A DNA stretch of 64,000 nt from assembly GCA_045614605.1 (NCBI GenBank), contig JAZLDH010000018.1, forward strand, positions 77,393-141,392, read 5' to 3'. This document shows, piece by piece, positions 53,713-61,603 of this stretch. Position 1 is the stretch's first letter; every line of letters starts with the position of its first letter. The position numbers and the translations under genes were made by a program. Source of the DNA: Onthomorpha sp937906975 (lineage in GTDB: Bacteria > Bacteroidota > Bacteroidia > Bacteroidales > P3). The notes below the pieces were generated by a model. The model searched no databases and was not told where the DNA came from. It saw nothing but the letters and a program-made list of their open reading frames with translations.

Positions 53713-53892
53713 AAACAAAGTCTTTGAAAAAAAATCCTAAGAAAAATTTTGAAAAAGTAAAGAAAATAAAAATTTAACGATGTATAAAAAGCATTTTTGC
53801 TTGTTTGTTATTTTTGCATAGAGGCTTACAGGTCTTAGAAGCGCTTGGCTGAGATGTAAAACTCGCATTTTTTCTTTCTTTTAATCAAAGGA
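53713..53892. other. Gene-free stretch with a lone promoter-like box
   Basis: AT-rich. TATTTTTGC at 53809-53817 resembles a -7 box, followed by a more GC-rich 60 bp (GGCTTACAGGTCTTAG, AAGCGCTTGGCTGAG) and a T-rich stretch near 53869. ATGTATAAAAAGCATTTTTGCTT at 53780 on (first part ATGTATAAAAAGC) looks like the small hairpin near the 5' end of the structured leader. I cannot support a gene here. Confidence 0.35.
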
Positions 53893-53961
53893 GGGTGTCA
53901 ATTTCACTGACAGATGGGTATCAATTTAAACGACAGAGGGGGGTCAATTTAAATTGAGGAC
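53893..53961. repeat. Three 23-bp direct repeats, possibly the end of an IS21-like element
   Basis: Units start at 53893, 53916 and 53939, each 23 bp, with consensus GGGTNTCAATTTNA then NGACAGA. Directly repeated terminal units of this sort are found at the ends of IS21-family elements in Bacteroidetes, so this may be an insertion-sequence remnant; no transposase is present. The assignment to IS21 is a guess from memory of the pattern; the repeats themselves are plain. Confidence 0.55.
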
Positions 53962-54053
53962 ATGAATAATAATATAAATAATATTAAAAAGAATAATATC
54001 TATTTATAAAGAGAAACATTTTTTTTGAAATTTAAAAAACATGGGATAATAAA

Positions 54054-54083
54054 CAAAAAAAGGAAGTCATTTCTGACTTCCTT
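54054..54083 (-). terminator. Terminator of tRNA-Ser
   Basis: On the minus strand AAGGAAGTCA, GAAA loop, TGACTTCCTT, then a run of T (plus-strand A run at 54054-54059). It begins 5 bp after the tRNA 3' end. Confidence 0.9.
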
Positions 54084-54088
54084 CTCAG

Positions 54089-54173
54089 CGGAAAGTGAGG
54101 GATTCGAACCCCCGGACCCGTGAAGATCAACGGTTTTCAAGACCGCCGCATTCGACCACTCTGCCAACTTTCC
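54089..54173 (-). tRNA. tRNA-Ser (anticodon UGA)
   Basis: 85 nt. The acceptor stem is GGAAAG (plus CTTTCC at 54168-54173) with CTTTCC, and discriminator base G. The anticodon arm reads CGGTCTTGAAAACCG with anticodon TGA, which decodes UCA. A long variable arm (GATCTTCACGGGTC region) and the T-arm GGGGGTTCGAATCCC are present, as expected of a class II serine tRNA. CCA is not encoded. It has its own promoter and terminator. Confidence 0.95.
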
Positions 54174-54178
54174 GTGTG

Positions 54179-54208
54179 CAAAGGTACGCTAATTTTTTAT
54201 TCTGACAA
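54179..54208 (-). promoter_or_regulatory. Promoter of tRNA-Ser
   Basis: Minus-strand TTG (plus CAA at 54206-54208), 19-nt spacer, TACCTTTG (plus CAAAGGTA at 54179-54186), five bases before the tRNA 5' end. Confidence 0.8.
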
Positions 54209-54215
54209 ATTTTTC

Positions 54216-55079
54216 TTAATCTTTTTTTGCAAATAGCAATCTGTCTTTTCCTCTAATATCTTTAAAGATAGAGGTTTGATAGCCTTTGTCTTTGAATAAT
54301 AATTCGGTTTCTTTTGCTAAAAATTCGTTGATTTCAAGGTAAACTTTGCCGTTCGGGGCTAAGTTTCTTTCACAAAATTCTAAAATGTGTTTATAGAAAA
54401 TCAATGGGTCTTCATCGCTTACAAACAGGGCTAAGCTTGGCTCGTATAAAAGCACGTTGTTTTTCATCAATGCTTTTTCGCTTTCTCTTACGTATGGGGG
54501 GTTGGAAACGATTATATCAAACCCTTGATTTTTTTCTTTGCTTTCTAAAATGTTTTCTTTGAAAAAAAATATTTTTTCTTTGTTATAATTTGCGTTTTCT
54601 TTGCTTTTTTTTAACGCTTCTTCGCTTAGCTCGTATGCAAACACTTCTGCGTTGGAAAATGCTCTTTTTAAGGCAATTGCAATGCAACCGCTACCCGAAC
54701 AAATATCGGCAATCTTTTTTGGATTCTTTTCTTTGTTCTCTTTTATTATGCGTAGGACAATTTCTTCTGTTTCAACTCTTGGGATAAGTACGTGCTCGTT
54801 TACCTCTATTCTTATATCAAGAAAATCACAATAGCCTAAAATTTGTTGAAGTGGCTTTTCTTTTTTCAAATCTTTTATCGCAAAGTTGATTTTCAAAAGT
54901 TCCGATTCGCTAACTTTTAATTCGTCTTTTTGACTTAAAATCTTCATTAAGTTATAGTCCGTAAAATGCTCAATGATAGCGAGTATCATTGAACGGATTT
55001 CTTCTTTTTCGTAAAGCGATTCCAACTCTTGAAATGCAAAATCAATAATATCTTTTAGTTTATTTGTAGCAATTCTCAT
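54216..55079 (-). CDS. prmC: Release factor N5-glutamine methyltransferase
   Basis: A 287-residue HemK/PrmC protein that methylates the Gln of the GGQ motif in release factors 1 and 2. An N-terminal helical domain (about residues 1-75) is followed by VLIPRVETEEIV (near 97), motif I KIADICSGSGCIAIAL and the catalytic NPPY in IIVSNPPYVRESEKA. Length is normal. Single minus-strand gene with a promoter that reaches into the divergent ribD start region; its 3' end faces tRNA-Ser. Confidence 0.93.
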   Translation of the reverse strand: MRIATNKLKDIIDFAFQELESLYEKEEIRSMILAIIEHFTDYNLMKILSQKDELKVSESELLKINFAIKDLKKEKPLQQILGYCDFLDIRIEVNEHVLIPRVETEEIVLRIIKENKEKNPKKIADICSGSGCIAIALKRAFSNAEVFAYELSEEALKKSKENANYNKEKIFFFKENILESKEKNQGFDIIVSNPPYVRESEKALMKNNVLLYEPSLALFVSDEDPLIFYKHILEFCERNLAPNGKVYLEINEFLAKETELLFKDKGYQTSIFKDIRGKDRLLFAKKD

Positions 55080-55102
55080 TTCTTTTTTTTAATTTTGTTG
55101 TG

Positions 55103-55132
55103 CAAATTTACAAATTTTAATTTTTTATGCAA
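55103..55132 (-). promoter_or_regulatory. Promoter of prmC
   Basis: Minus-strand TTG (plus CAA at 55130-55132), 19 nt, TAAATTTG (plus CAAATTTA at 55103-55110). The -33 box lies within the first codons of divergent ribD, so expression of the two genes may interfere. Confidence 0.65.
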
Positions 55133-56161
55133 GAAGACGAGAAATATATGAGGCGTTGCTTTGACCTTGCTTTGCTTGGTAGGGGAAATGTAAGTCCTAA
55201 TCCAAGAGTTGGTGCGGTTATAGTGTGTGAGGGTGAGATAATAGGCGAGGGGTATCATCAAAAATATGGCGAGGCTCACGCAGAGGTGAACGCAATTGCT
55301 TCTGTAAAGGATAAAAGCTTGCTTGAAAAAAGCACAATCTATGTAAATCTTGAACCTTGTTGTCATTGGGGAAAGACTCCTCCGTGTGCAAATCTCATTG
55401 TTGAAAGTAAGATAAAACGATGTGTGATTGCAAATAAAGATATTAATCCAAAGGTTTATGGAGGTGGTATTAAACTTTTGCAAGACAATGGAGTAGAGGT
55501 TACTTGTGGGGTGTTGGAAAAGGAGGGCTTGTTTTTGAATCGCCGTTTCTTTACTAACCAAAGTCAAAAGCGTCCTTATGTGATTTTAAAGTATGCTCAA
55601 ACCTTAGATGGTTTTATTGCACCAGAGGGAAAAGGTGGTTGGATAAGCAATGATATGATGAAGGTGTGGGTGCATAAGCAAAGAGCAGAGGAAGATGCGA
55701 TAATGGTGGGATTTAATACGGTTTTGTCGGATAATCCTCAGTTAAATGTAAGAAATTACAGTGGTAGAAATCCTAAAAGAGTGGTTTTAGACAAATATCT
55801 TTCGCTTCCGCAAACCAAAAACATTTTTGACAATAGCCAACAAACCTTCATTTTCAATTATATCAAGGAAGCAGTGGAGGAAAACAATGTCTTTTTGAAA
55901 ATAGATGAGCAAAAACCTTTTGCGGGTCAAGTGCTTGAAAGATTATATGAGCATAAAGTTTGTTCCTTAGTCGTAGAGGGTGGCGAGAGAACGTTGAATA
56001 AATTTTTGGAATCTGGACTTTGGGACGAGGCAAACGTGATAATAGGACAAAAAACTTTTGGGAGTGGGATAAAAGCTCCTCAAATATCTCAAGGACTGCA
56101 CGCAATGGCAGAGGTGGGTGGTGATATTTTAAAAATATATCATAATCCCAAATATTATTAG
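55127..56161 (+). CDS. ribD: Bifunctional diaminohydroxyphosphoribosylaminopyrimidine deaminase / reductase
   Basis: A 344-residue two-domain enzyme for the second and third steps of riboflavin synthesis. The N-terminal deaminase (about 1-145) has the zinc site HAEVNAI and EPCCHWGKTPPCANLI. The C-terminal NADPH-dependent reductase (about 148-344) has PYVILKYAQTLDGFIAPEGKG (quoted as PYVILKYAQTLDGFIA), DAIMVGFNTVLSDNPQLNVR and VEGGERTLNKFLESGL. Works with RibH encoded at 32.6 kb. A TAATTTTG box at 55090-55097 is a possible promoter. Confidence 0.95.
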   Translation: MQEDEKYMRRCFDLALLGRGNVSPNPRVGAVIVCEGEIIGEGYHQKYGEAHAEVNAIASVKDKSLLEKSTIYVNLEPCCHWGKTPPCANLIVESKIKRCVIANKDINPKVYGGGIKLLQDNGVEVTCGVLEKEGLFLNRRFFTNQSQKRPYVILKYAQTLDGFIAPEGKGGWISNDMMKVWVHKQRAEEDAIMVGFNTVLSDNPQLNVRNYSGRNPKRVVLDKYLSLPQTKNIFDNSQQTFIFNYIKEAVEENNVFLKIDEQKPFAGQVLERLYEHKVCSLVVEGGERTLNKFLESGLWDEANVIIGQKTFGSGIKAPQISQGLHAMAEVGGDILKIYHNPKYY

Positions 56162-56221
56162 AAAGATATTTTGTAAATTTGCCTAAGATTTGGGAGTGAA
56201 AAACATAGAAAAAAATTAAAA

Positions 56222-57025
56222 GTGCAAATAGTAACATTAACGACAGATTGGGGTGTATCAGACTATTACGTAGGTGTTGTTAAAGGAAGGCTTTATTCTT
56301 TGCTAAACGATGCTATGGTTATTGATATTACGCATAATATTGATAATTTTGACCTTTTGAAAACATCGTTTATCGTAAAGAATGCTTGTATGCAATATCC
56401 TGAAGGGACAATTCACATAATAGATGTTAATAGTTACGAACAAGGGGAAACAAGTAGTTCAAAACCAAAACCATACGTTGTTGTAAAGCACAATAATCAA
56501 TACTATATTTGCACCGATAACGGATTGCCCTCTATGGTTTTTGCAAATGAAGATGTAGAAATACGCGATATAACACTTTATAACGAAACGGATTACTACA
56601 CCTTTGCAGCATTGGATCTTTTTCCAAAGGTTGTTAAAATCATTGCCGAGAGTCATAGCATGGAAAGCGTAGGAAATGCAATGACTTCTTTCTATAATAA
56701 TGTTCCTAACACACAATATATTACGCGAAACAACAATTCGGAATTGATTGCACAGGTTATTTATGTTGATAAGTATGGAAATATATTTTTGAACATAAAA
56801 GACCATGAGTTTAACAAGATAAGAAACAATAGGGGCTTTAAAATAAGAGTTGGAGGATACGAAGTGAATAATATTTCACTTTCATACGCCGATGTTGTTG
56901 TAGGATTTCCTTTGCTTACAATATCCTCTTCGGGTTATTTGCAACTTGCTCTAAGGGAGGGTAGTTATAGTTCTTTGCTAAGCGTGAGAACGGGAGATTC
57001 TGTAGTTATTTTGTTTGGTGAATAA
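56222..57025 (+). CDS. DUF62 / SAM hydroxide adenosyltransferase family protein
   Basis: A 267-residue protein of the SAM chlorinase/fluorinase-like DUF62 family. It begins at GTG 56222 with MQIVTLTTDWGVSDYYVG, where TTDWG..D is the family SAM-binding motif; ITHNIDNFDLLKTSFIV and YICTDNGLPSMVF follow. The C-terminal beta-domain has QVIYVDKYGNIFLNI. Most bacterial members hydrolyse SAM to adenosine and methionine using water, not halide. A TAAATTTG box at 56174-56181 may be its -7 element. Its 3' end overlaps the convergent BtuF-like gene by 20 bp. Confidence 0.88.
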   Translation: MQIVTLTTDWGVSDYYVGVVKGRLYSLLNDAMVIDITHNIDNFDLLKTSFIVKNACMQYPEGTIHIIDVNSYEQGETSSSKPKPYVVVKHNNQYYICTDNGLPSMVFANEDVEIRDITLYNETDYYTFAALDLFPKVVKIIAESHSMESVGNAMTSFYNNVPNTQYITRNNNSELIAQVIYVDKYGNIFLNIKDHEFNKIRNNRGFKIRVGGYEVNNISLSYADVVVGFPLLTISSSGYLQLALREGSYSSLLSVRTGDSVVILFGE

Positions 57026-57899
57026 AAGAAGCGATAGTTTTTATTGCCTCGATACTTCTACAAGTTTGACAATCCATTAAAGAACTATTTATTCCAAGAA
57101 CTTTATTTTGCTTTACAGCGTTCAAATCCTTGTAAGGAGAGGTATTGATGAAAGAGTTTAAGTCTTCTTGTCTAACAATTATATAATCAGGTTGTTTAGA
57201 AAAAAGTTCTTCCTTGCTATAAGACCAATTTGTTATGTTGTTTGCAATGTTTATTCCACCTGCTAATTCTATTATTTCATTGATATAGGTGTTTTTTCCT
57301 GCGGTGAAATCGCCCGTTGCACCATATCCCACAACATAATACACGCTTGGTTTGTCGCTTTCTTTATTATAGAGGGATTTTATTTTGTCTAATTCGTTTT
57401 TCATATTGTTTATAAGGCTGTCGGCAACGTTTTCTTTACCAAAAATCTTACCTAAAATTTCTAAGGTATTGAAAACACCCTCTACATTGCTTCTTTCGGG
57501 TAGGCAAATAATGGAAATGCCTGCTTTTTCAATGTTTTCTACTAAGTCTTTGCGTACCATGGAGGAGGTTATCACGATTTCGGGACTTAGGGTAATGATT
57601 TTTTCTAAGTTTGCATCACTTATTCCTCCTATTGCTTCAATTTGCAAAGCCTCTTGTGGGTAATTGCAAAATGTTGTCCTACCTATGATTTTGTTTCCAA
57701 CGCCTAAATCAAATAAAAGTTCGGTAATCCCTGGTGAAATAGAGATAATAGTTTTTGGGTCTTGCTTTACTTTAACCTTTCTATTGTAATAGTCTGTAAA
57801 TTCTAAGGTTGCGTCTTGTGATTGTTTGGTTTTGTGGTTTGAATCTTGACAAGCAAAAAACATTCCTATAAGGCAAAAAACTAATGCTATTCTTTTCAT
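57006..57899 (-). CDS. BtuF/FepB-like ABC substrate-binding lipoprotein
   Basis: A 297-residue class III binding protein. The lipoprotein signal peptide ends at the lipobox FFAC (Cys17). The fold is shown by TIISISPGITELLFDLGVGNKIIGRT at residues about 53-78 (start TIISISPGITELLFDLG), ITLSPEIVITS, and GDFTAGKNTYINEIIELAGGINIANN typical of corrinoid/iron-chelate binders. CQTCRSIEAI near the C-terminus has a cysteine pair. It may be the missing partner of the permease and ATPase at 4.2-6 kb, which have no binding protein beside them; that link is inference. Confidence 0.87.
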   Translation of the reverse strand: MKRIALVFCLIGMFFACQDSNHKTKQSQDATLEFTDYYNRKVKVKQDPKTIISISPGITELLFDLGVGNKIIGRTTFCNYPQEALQIEAIGGISDANLEKIITLSPEIVITSSMVRKDLVENIEKAGISIICLPERSNVEGVFNTLEILGKIFGKENVADSLINNMKNELDKIKSLYNKESDKPSVYYVVGYGATGDFTAGKNTYINEIIELAGGINIANNITNWSYSKEELFSKQPDYIIVRQEDLNSFINTSPYKDLNAVKQNKVLGINSSLMDCQTCRSIEAIKTIASFIHQTK

Positions 57900-57915
57900 A
57901 AATATTTACTTTGAG

Positions 57916-57947
57916 TTGCAAAGATACAAGAAAAAACCTTATTTTTG
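57916..57947 (+). promoter_or_regulatory. Promoter of truA, giving a near-leaderless message
   Basis: TTG at 57916-57918, 21-nt spacer, TATTTTTG at 57940-57947. The truA ATG is at 57952, only 4 bases past the box, where transcription should begin. Confidence 0.6.
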
Positions 57948-57951
57948 CACT

Positions 57952-58710
57952 ATGAGATATTTTTTACATTTAGCCTATAACGGAGCTTATTTCCATGGTT
58001 GGCAAATTCAAAATGGACAAACAAGCGTTCAAGAAGCCTTGCAGTTGGCTTTAAAACATATTTTACACGAAGAAATCGAGCTAACAGGTTGCGGAAGGAC
58101 AGATAGCGGAGTGCATGCAAGCGATTGCTATGCACATTTTGACTATAAAGAATTAAGCGATAAAGAAATAGAAAACGTTGTCTTTCGTTTAAATAGATAT
58201 TTCACGCACGAGGTTTTGATATATGGGCTATATAAAATGCAACCACACGCACATGCAAGATTTGATGCTATAAGTCGCACTTACAAATACTACATTAGCG
58301 AAGAAAAACAGCCTTTTAATAATGATTTTGTCTATTATCATCCTTGGAAACTAAATGAAGAAAAGATGAATGAGGCGTGTAAATTGCTTTTAGGCACGCA
58401 AGATTTTACCTCTTTTAGTAAACTACATACGCAAGTAAACAATAATATTTGCACAATCACGCAAGCATATTGGGAAAGAAAGGAGGGAGGACTTATTTTC
58501 ACCGTTAGTGCTAACCGATTTTTGAGAAATATGGTTAGAGCAATAGTTGGTACAATGCTTTTAGTAGGAAGAGAAAAAATAAGCGTAGAAGAATTTAAAC
58601 AAATCATAGACAGACAAGATAGAAATCAAGCAGGAGTGAGCGTTCCTGGCAAGGCGTTATTTCTTTTCAAAGTAGAATATCCACAAGATTTGTATCTCTA
58701 TGTTGATTAA
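57952..58710 (+). CDS. truA: tRNA pseudouridine synthase A
   Basis: A 252-residue TruA that makes pseudouridine at positions 38-40 of the anticodon arm. I choose ATG 57952 because MRYFLHLAYNGAYFHGWQIQ matches the family start and an upstream TTG at 57916 falls in the promoter. The catalytic aspartate is in GCGRTDSGVHASD. FDAISRTYKYYI and FTVSANRFLRNMVRAIVGTML follow. Length is usual. The -7 box 4 bases before the start codon suggests a leaderless message. Confidence 0.93.
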   Translation: MRYFLHLAYNGAYFHGWQIQNGQTSVQEALQLALKHILHEEIELTGCGRTDSGVHASDCYAHFDYKELSDKEIENVVFRLNRYFTHEVLIYGLYKMQPHAHARFDAISRTYKYYISEEKQPFNNDFVYYHPWKLNEEKMNEACKLLLGTQDFTSFSKLHTQVNNNICTITQAYWERKEGGLIFTVSANRFLRNMVRAIVGTMLLVGREKISVEEFKQIIDRQDRNQAGVSVPGKALFLFKVEYPQDLYLYVD

Positions 58711-58716
58711 TTTGTG

Positions 58717-58724
58717 TAATTTTG
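58717..58724 (+). promoter_or_regulatory. -7 box of the small lipoprotein gene
   Basis: TAATTTTG followed by CAG, 30 bp before the ATG; the nearest upstream TTG gives a 24-nt spacer, longer than usual. Confidence 0.45.
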
Positions 58725-58754
58725 CAGCAGAATTAATAAAATTTAGAAAATAAG

Positions 58755-58880
58755 ATGAAAAAAGTAGTTTTAGGCCTATTGGCTATTTTAGCAGTTAGTT
58801 TTGTATTAGAATCTTGCGCACATCACACTTGCGATGCGTACAGCAGCGTAAATCGTCAGCCAAGAGAAATTCTAAGATAA
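58755..58880 (+). CDS. Very small lipoprotein, 41 residues
   Basis: ATG 58755 opens a 41-codon frame: a basic start (MKKVVLGLLAILAVSFVLES), lipobox Cys at residue 21, then AHHTCDAYSSVNRQPREILR to the stop. The mature peptide is only 21 residues. The signal peptide is excellent, a -7 box precedes it and codon use matches the neighbours. I believe it is real though it is too short for normal gene finders. The C-D-A-Y motif resembles the CP(A)Y ending of other tiny Bacteroidetes lipoproteins, including CNCPTF at 36.9 kb. Role unknown. Confidence 0.72.
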   Translation: MKKVVLGLLAILAVSFVLESCAHHTCDAYSSVNRQPREILR

Positions 58881-58888
58881 AAGAATTG

Positions 58889-59656
58889 TTATCTCTCTAT
58901 AAGTAGAGAAATGGGGCAGTGGTCTGAATGCACAACGTCATTTAGGATTTCTGCTCCTTTTATTTTATCTTTCATTTCGTTTGCTACCATACAATAATCA
59001 ATTCTCCAACCTTTGTTGTTGGCTCTTGCGTTAAAACGGTAGCTCCACCACGAATAAGAATCCTTTTTCTCAGGATTTATAAAACGAAAACTATCAGTCC
59101 AACCGCTATTTATGAAGTTTTCCATCCATTCTCTTTCCTCTGGAAGAAAACCCGAGTTGTTTGCATTGCGAATAGGGTCGTGTATATCAATGGCTCTATG
59201 ACAAATATTGTAATCTCCACAAAGAATTAGATTCGCTCTTTCCTTTCTTAACTCGTTTACATAGTTTTGAAAATCATCTAACCATTTCATTTTGAAATTT
59301 TGCCTTTCATCTCCACTTGTTCCCGAAGGGTGATAAACGCTTACAATGGATAAATCTCCAAAGTCGGCTCTTATGAATCTTCCCTCATTGTCATAAGCCT
59401 CAATTTCCATACCATAAACCACATTATCTGGCTTTTGCTTTGTGATAATAGCAACTCCACTATATCCCTTTTTGACTGCCGAAAAGCTATAACACTCATA
59501 ACCCAAGGCGTTAAACTCAAAAACAGGGATTTGTTCGCTTTGAGCTTTGGTTTCTTGAATGCAGATTACATCTGGCGCTTCTTCTTCTAACCATTGAACA
59601 AAACCTTTACTTACAGCGGCTCTTATGCCATTTACATTATAGGAAATAATTTTCAT
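58889..59656 (-). CDS. xth: Exodeoxyribonuclease III (AP endonuclease)
   Basis: A 255-residue exonuclease III-type DNA repair enzyme that cuts at abasic sites. I use ATG 59656 (MKIISYNVNGIRAAVSKGF); an upstream Met adds ten residues not found in the family. Active-site motifs are PDVICIQETKAQ (metal Glu), SVYHPSG, ILCGDYNICH, YSWWSYR, and the C-terminal HSDHCPI with the catalytic His. Its 3' end lies 8 bp from the small lipoprotein gene, convergent. Confidence 0.94.
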   Translation of the reverse strand: MKIISYNVNGIRAAVSKGFVQWLEEEAPDVICIQETKAQSEQIPVFEFNALGYECYSFSAVKKGYSGVAIITKQKPDNVVYGMEIEAYDNEGRFIRADFGDLSIVSVYHPSGTSGDERQNFKMKWLDDFQNYVNELRKERANLILCGDYNICHRAIDIHDPIRNANNSGFLPEEREWMENFINSGWTDSFRFINPEKKDSYSWWSYRFNARANNKGWRIDYCMVANEMKDKIKGAEILNDVVHSDHCPISLLIER

Positions 59657-59751
59657 ACTACACATTCTAATTAAAAATCCTTGCAAAAATAAAAAAATAT
59701 CAAAGAAAACTATTCCTATATCAAAAAAAAGTAATAATTTAGCACTTGATT

Positions 59752-61569
59752 ATGCAGATAAAAAGACTATTAAATTTAATAAGACAAATAAATCTAAATC
59801 CTTATTATAAGGCTTTTATGCTATGGCGGTTGAAACATTTAACCGAATACCAATTCGTACTTATATTAAGCCTTGTTGTTGGATTATTTAGCGGTTTTGC
59901 CTCAGTTATTCTAAAAAACACGCTGCATTTCACATACAATATCATCAGCGGTTTTTCATGGTTTTCACCCGATAGAGGTAATATTCTTTTCCTTGTTTAT
60001 CCTACAATAGGGATTATACTAACCGTAATGCTAATTAAATACTTTATCAAAGACGATCTTTCGCATGGGGTTAGTAAAGTAATGTATTCTATTTCGCGAA
60101 AGGGTGGAAGATTAAAATTTCATCACTGTTGGTCTTCCGTAATCACCTCTTCAATAACCGTAGCCTTTGGAGGCTCTGTCGGATTGGAAGCACCGATAGT
60201 TTTAACTTGTAGTGCAATCGGTTCAAACATAAGTCGCTTTTTCCGTATCAGTAGAAAAAATGCAATAACCTTGCTTGCTTGTGGAGCAGCAGGTGCAATA
60301 GCGGGTGTTTTCAAAGCACCAATTGCAGGAGTCTTATTTGTTTTTGAGGTTTTGATGATAGACCTAACCCTAAGCGTAGCAACACCTCTTTTACTCTCAG
60401 CCTTAACCTCCGCACTCTTATCTTACTTGTTTTTTGGTCAAGGAGTACAATTCTATTACAAAGTAGATACACTTTTTGAACTTTCAAAAATTCCAGCATT
60501 CGTGCTTTTAGGAGTTGTTTCAGCCTTTATGGCACTTTATTTCCTTAGAATCAATCGTTGGATTAGCAAGAAATTTTCTAAATACAAACAATCCTCAAAA
60601 ATTATAATAGGAGGTGTAATCTTAGGTTTGTTAGTCTATATTTTCCCTCCACTATTCGGCGAAGGATACTCAGCCTTGACCGCACTTTTGAATAATGATG
60701 TGGATACAATGTTTGAAAACAGTTTCTTCCATCCGTATGTAGATAGAGAATTGACCTTCTTGATAGTTCTTGTTGCCATTGTATTTTTCAAAGCCATTGC
60801 AACAGCCGTTACTTGTAGTTCGGGAGGAGTTGGAGGTACGTTTGCACCAAGTCTTTTCTTAGGAGGATTTGTAGGATTCTTTGTTGCAAGAGTGGTAAAC
60901 CTTACAGGAATGGTAGAAGTGGCAGAAAGCAATTTCGCTTTGGTAGGAATGGCAGCCGTTATGGCAGGAGTAATGCACTCACCTTTGACAGCGACTTTCC
61001 TTATTGCAGAAATCACAGGGGGATATGCCTTGTTTACTCCGCTTTTGATTGCAACCACAATCGCATACCTTGTTGTAAAACCATTAACTAAGTATTCAAT
61101 TTACGCAGCACCGCTTGCAGCAAAAGGAGATTTAACAACACACAACAAAGACAAAAACGCATTGAACTATATCGATATAAACAAATTGATAGAAACCAAT
61201 TTCGTAACCTTATCGCCAGATGCAAAACTAATAGACATTGTTCAAGCAGTTAAAGTTTCGTCAAGAAGTTTTTTTCCTGTTGTTGATGAGGACCAAGCCT
61301 TTAAAGGCGTTGTAATTTTAGATGACGTGCGTTCTATTTTGTTTGATAGCGAAAAATATGATAGCGTTTATATAAAAGAATATATGCGTTATTCCGATGA
61401 ATTTATTGTAGAGATAGATGAACCTATGGAAAAAATAGTAGAAAAGTTCAAAATCTCAGATAGATACACCTTAGTTGTGGTAGAAAATGGCAAATACTTA
61501 GGATTTATTTCGAGAGCAAATATATTTTCTGCCTATCAAAAATACATTCGTGAGTGGTCTAACGAATAA
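59752..61569 (+). CDS. CLC-family chloride channel or transporter with CBS domains
   Basis: A 605-residue membrane protein. I use ATG 59752 (a TTG two codons before is open). CLC motifs are GGSVGLEAPIV with the gating Glu (GxExP), AAGAIAGVFKAPIAGVLF and GGVGGTFAPSLFLGG (GxFxP). The GSGIP anion motif is replaced by SHGVSKV. After AGVLFVF the sequence is EV where E. coli CLC has two Glu, so the proton-path Glu is Val, as in channels. Two C-terminal CBS domains cover about residues 450-600. It moves chloride or another anion across the inner membrane. Confidence 0.9.
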   Translation: MQIKRLLNLIRQINLNPYYKAFMLWRLKHLTEYQFVLILSLVVGLFSGFASVILKNTLHFTYNIISGFSWFSPDRGNILFLVYPTIGIILTVMLIKYFIKDDLSHGVSKVMYSISRKGGRLKFHHCWSSVITSSITVAFGGSVGLEAPIVLTCSAIGSNISRFFRISRKNAITLLACGAAGAIAGVFKAPIAGVLFVFEVLMIDLTLSVATPLLLSALTSALLSYLFFGQGVQFYYKVDTLFELSKIPAFVLLGVVSAFMALYFLRINRWISKKFSKYKQSSKIIIGGVILGLLVYIFPPLFGEGYSALTALLNNDVDTMFENSFFHPYVDRELTFLIVLVAIVFFKAIATAVTCSSGGVGGTFAPSLFLGGFVGFFVARVVNLTGMVEVAESNFALVGMAAVMAGVMHSPLTATFLIAEITGGYALFTPLLIATTIAYLVVKPLTKYSIYAAPLAAKGDLTTHNKDKNALNYIDINKLIETNFVTLSPDAKLIDIVQAVKVSSRSFFPVVDEDQAFKGVVILDDVRSILFDSEKYDSVYIKEYMRYSDEFIVEIDEPMEKIVEKFKISDRYTLVVVENGKYLGFISRANIFSAYQKYIREWSNE

Positions 61570-61603
61570 AAAACGAAGAATTATTCCAAAAAAAAGAAAA
61601 AAA

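Noticed and set aside
55076..55567. 163-codon open frame on the minus strand over ribD
   Set aside because: It is antisense to a clear RibD deaminase domain, has no domain signature and ends in a Lys run from the A-rich intergenic gap; an AT-rich shadow frame.
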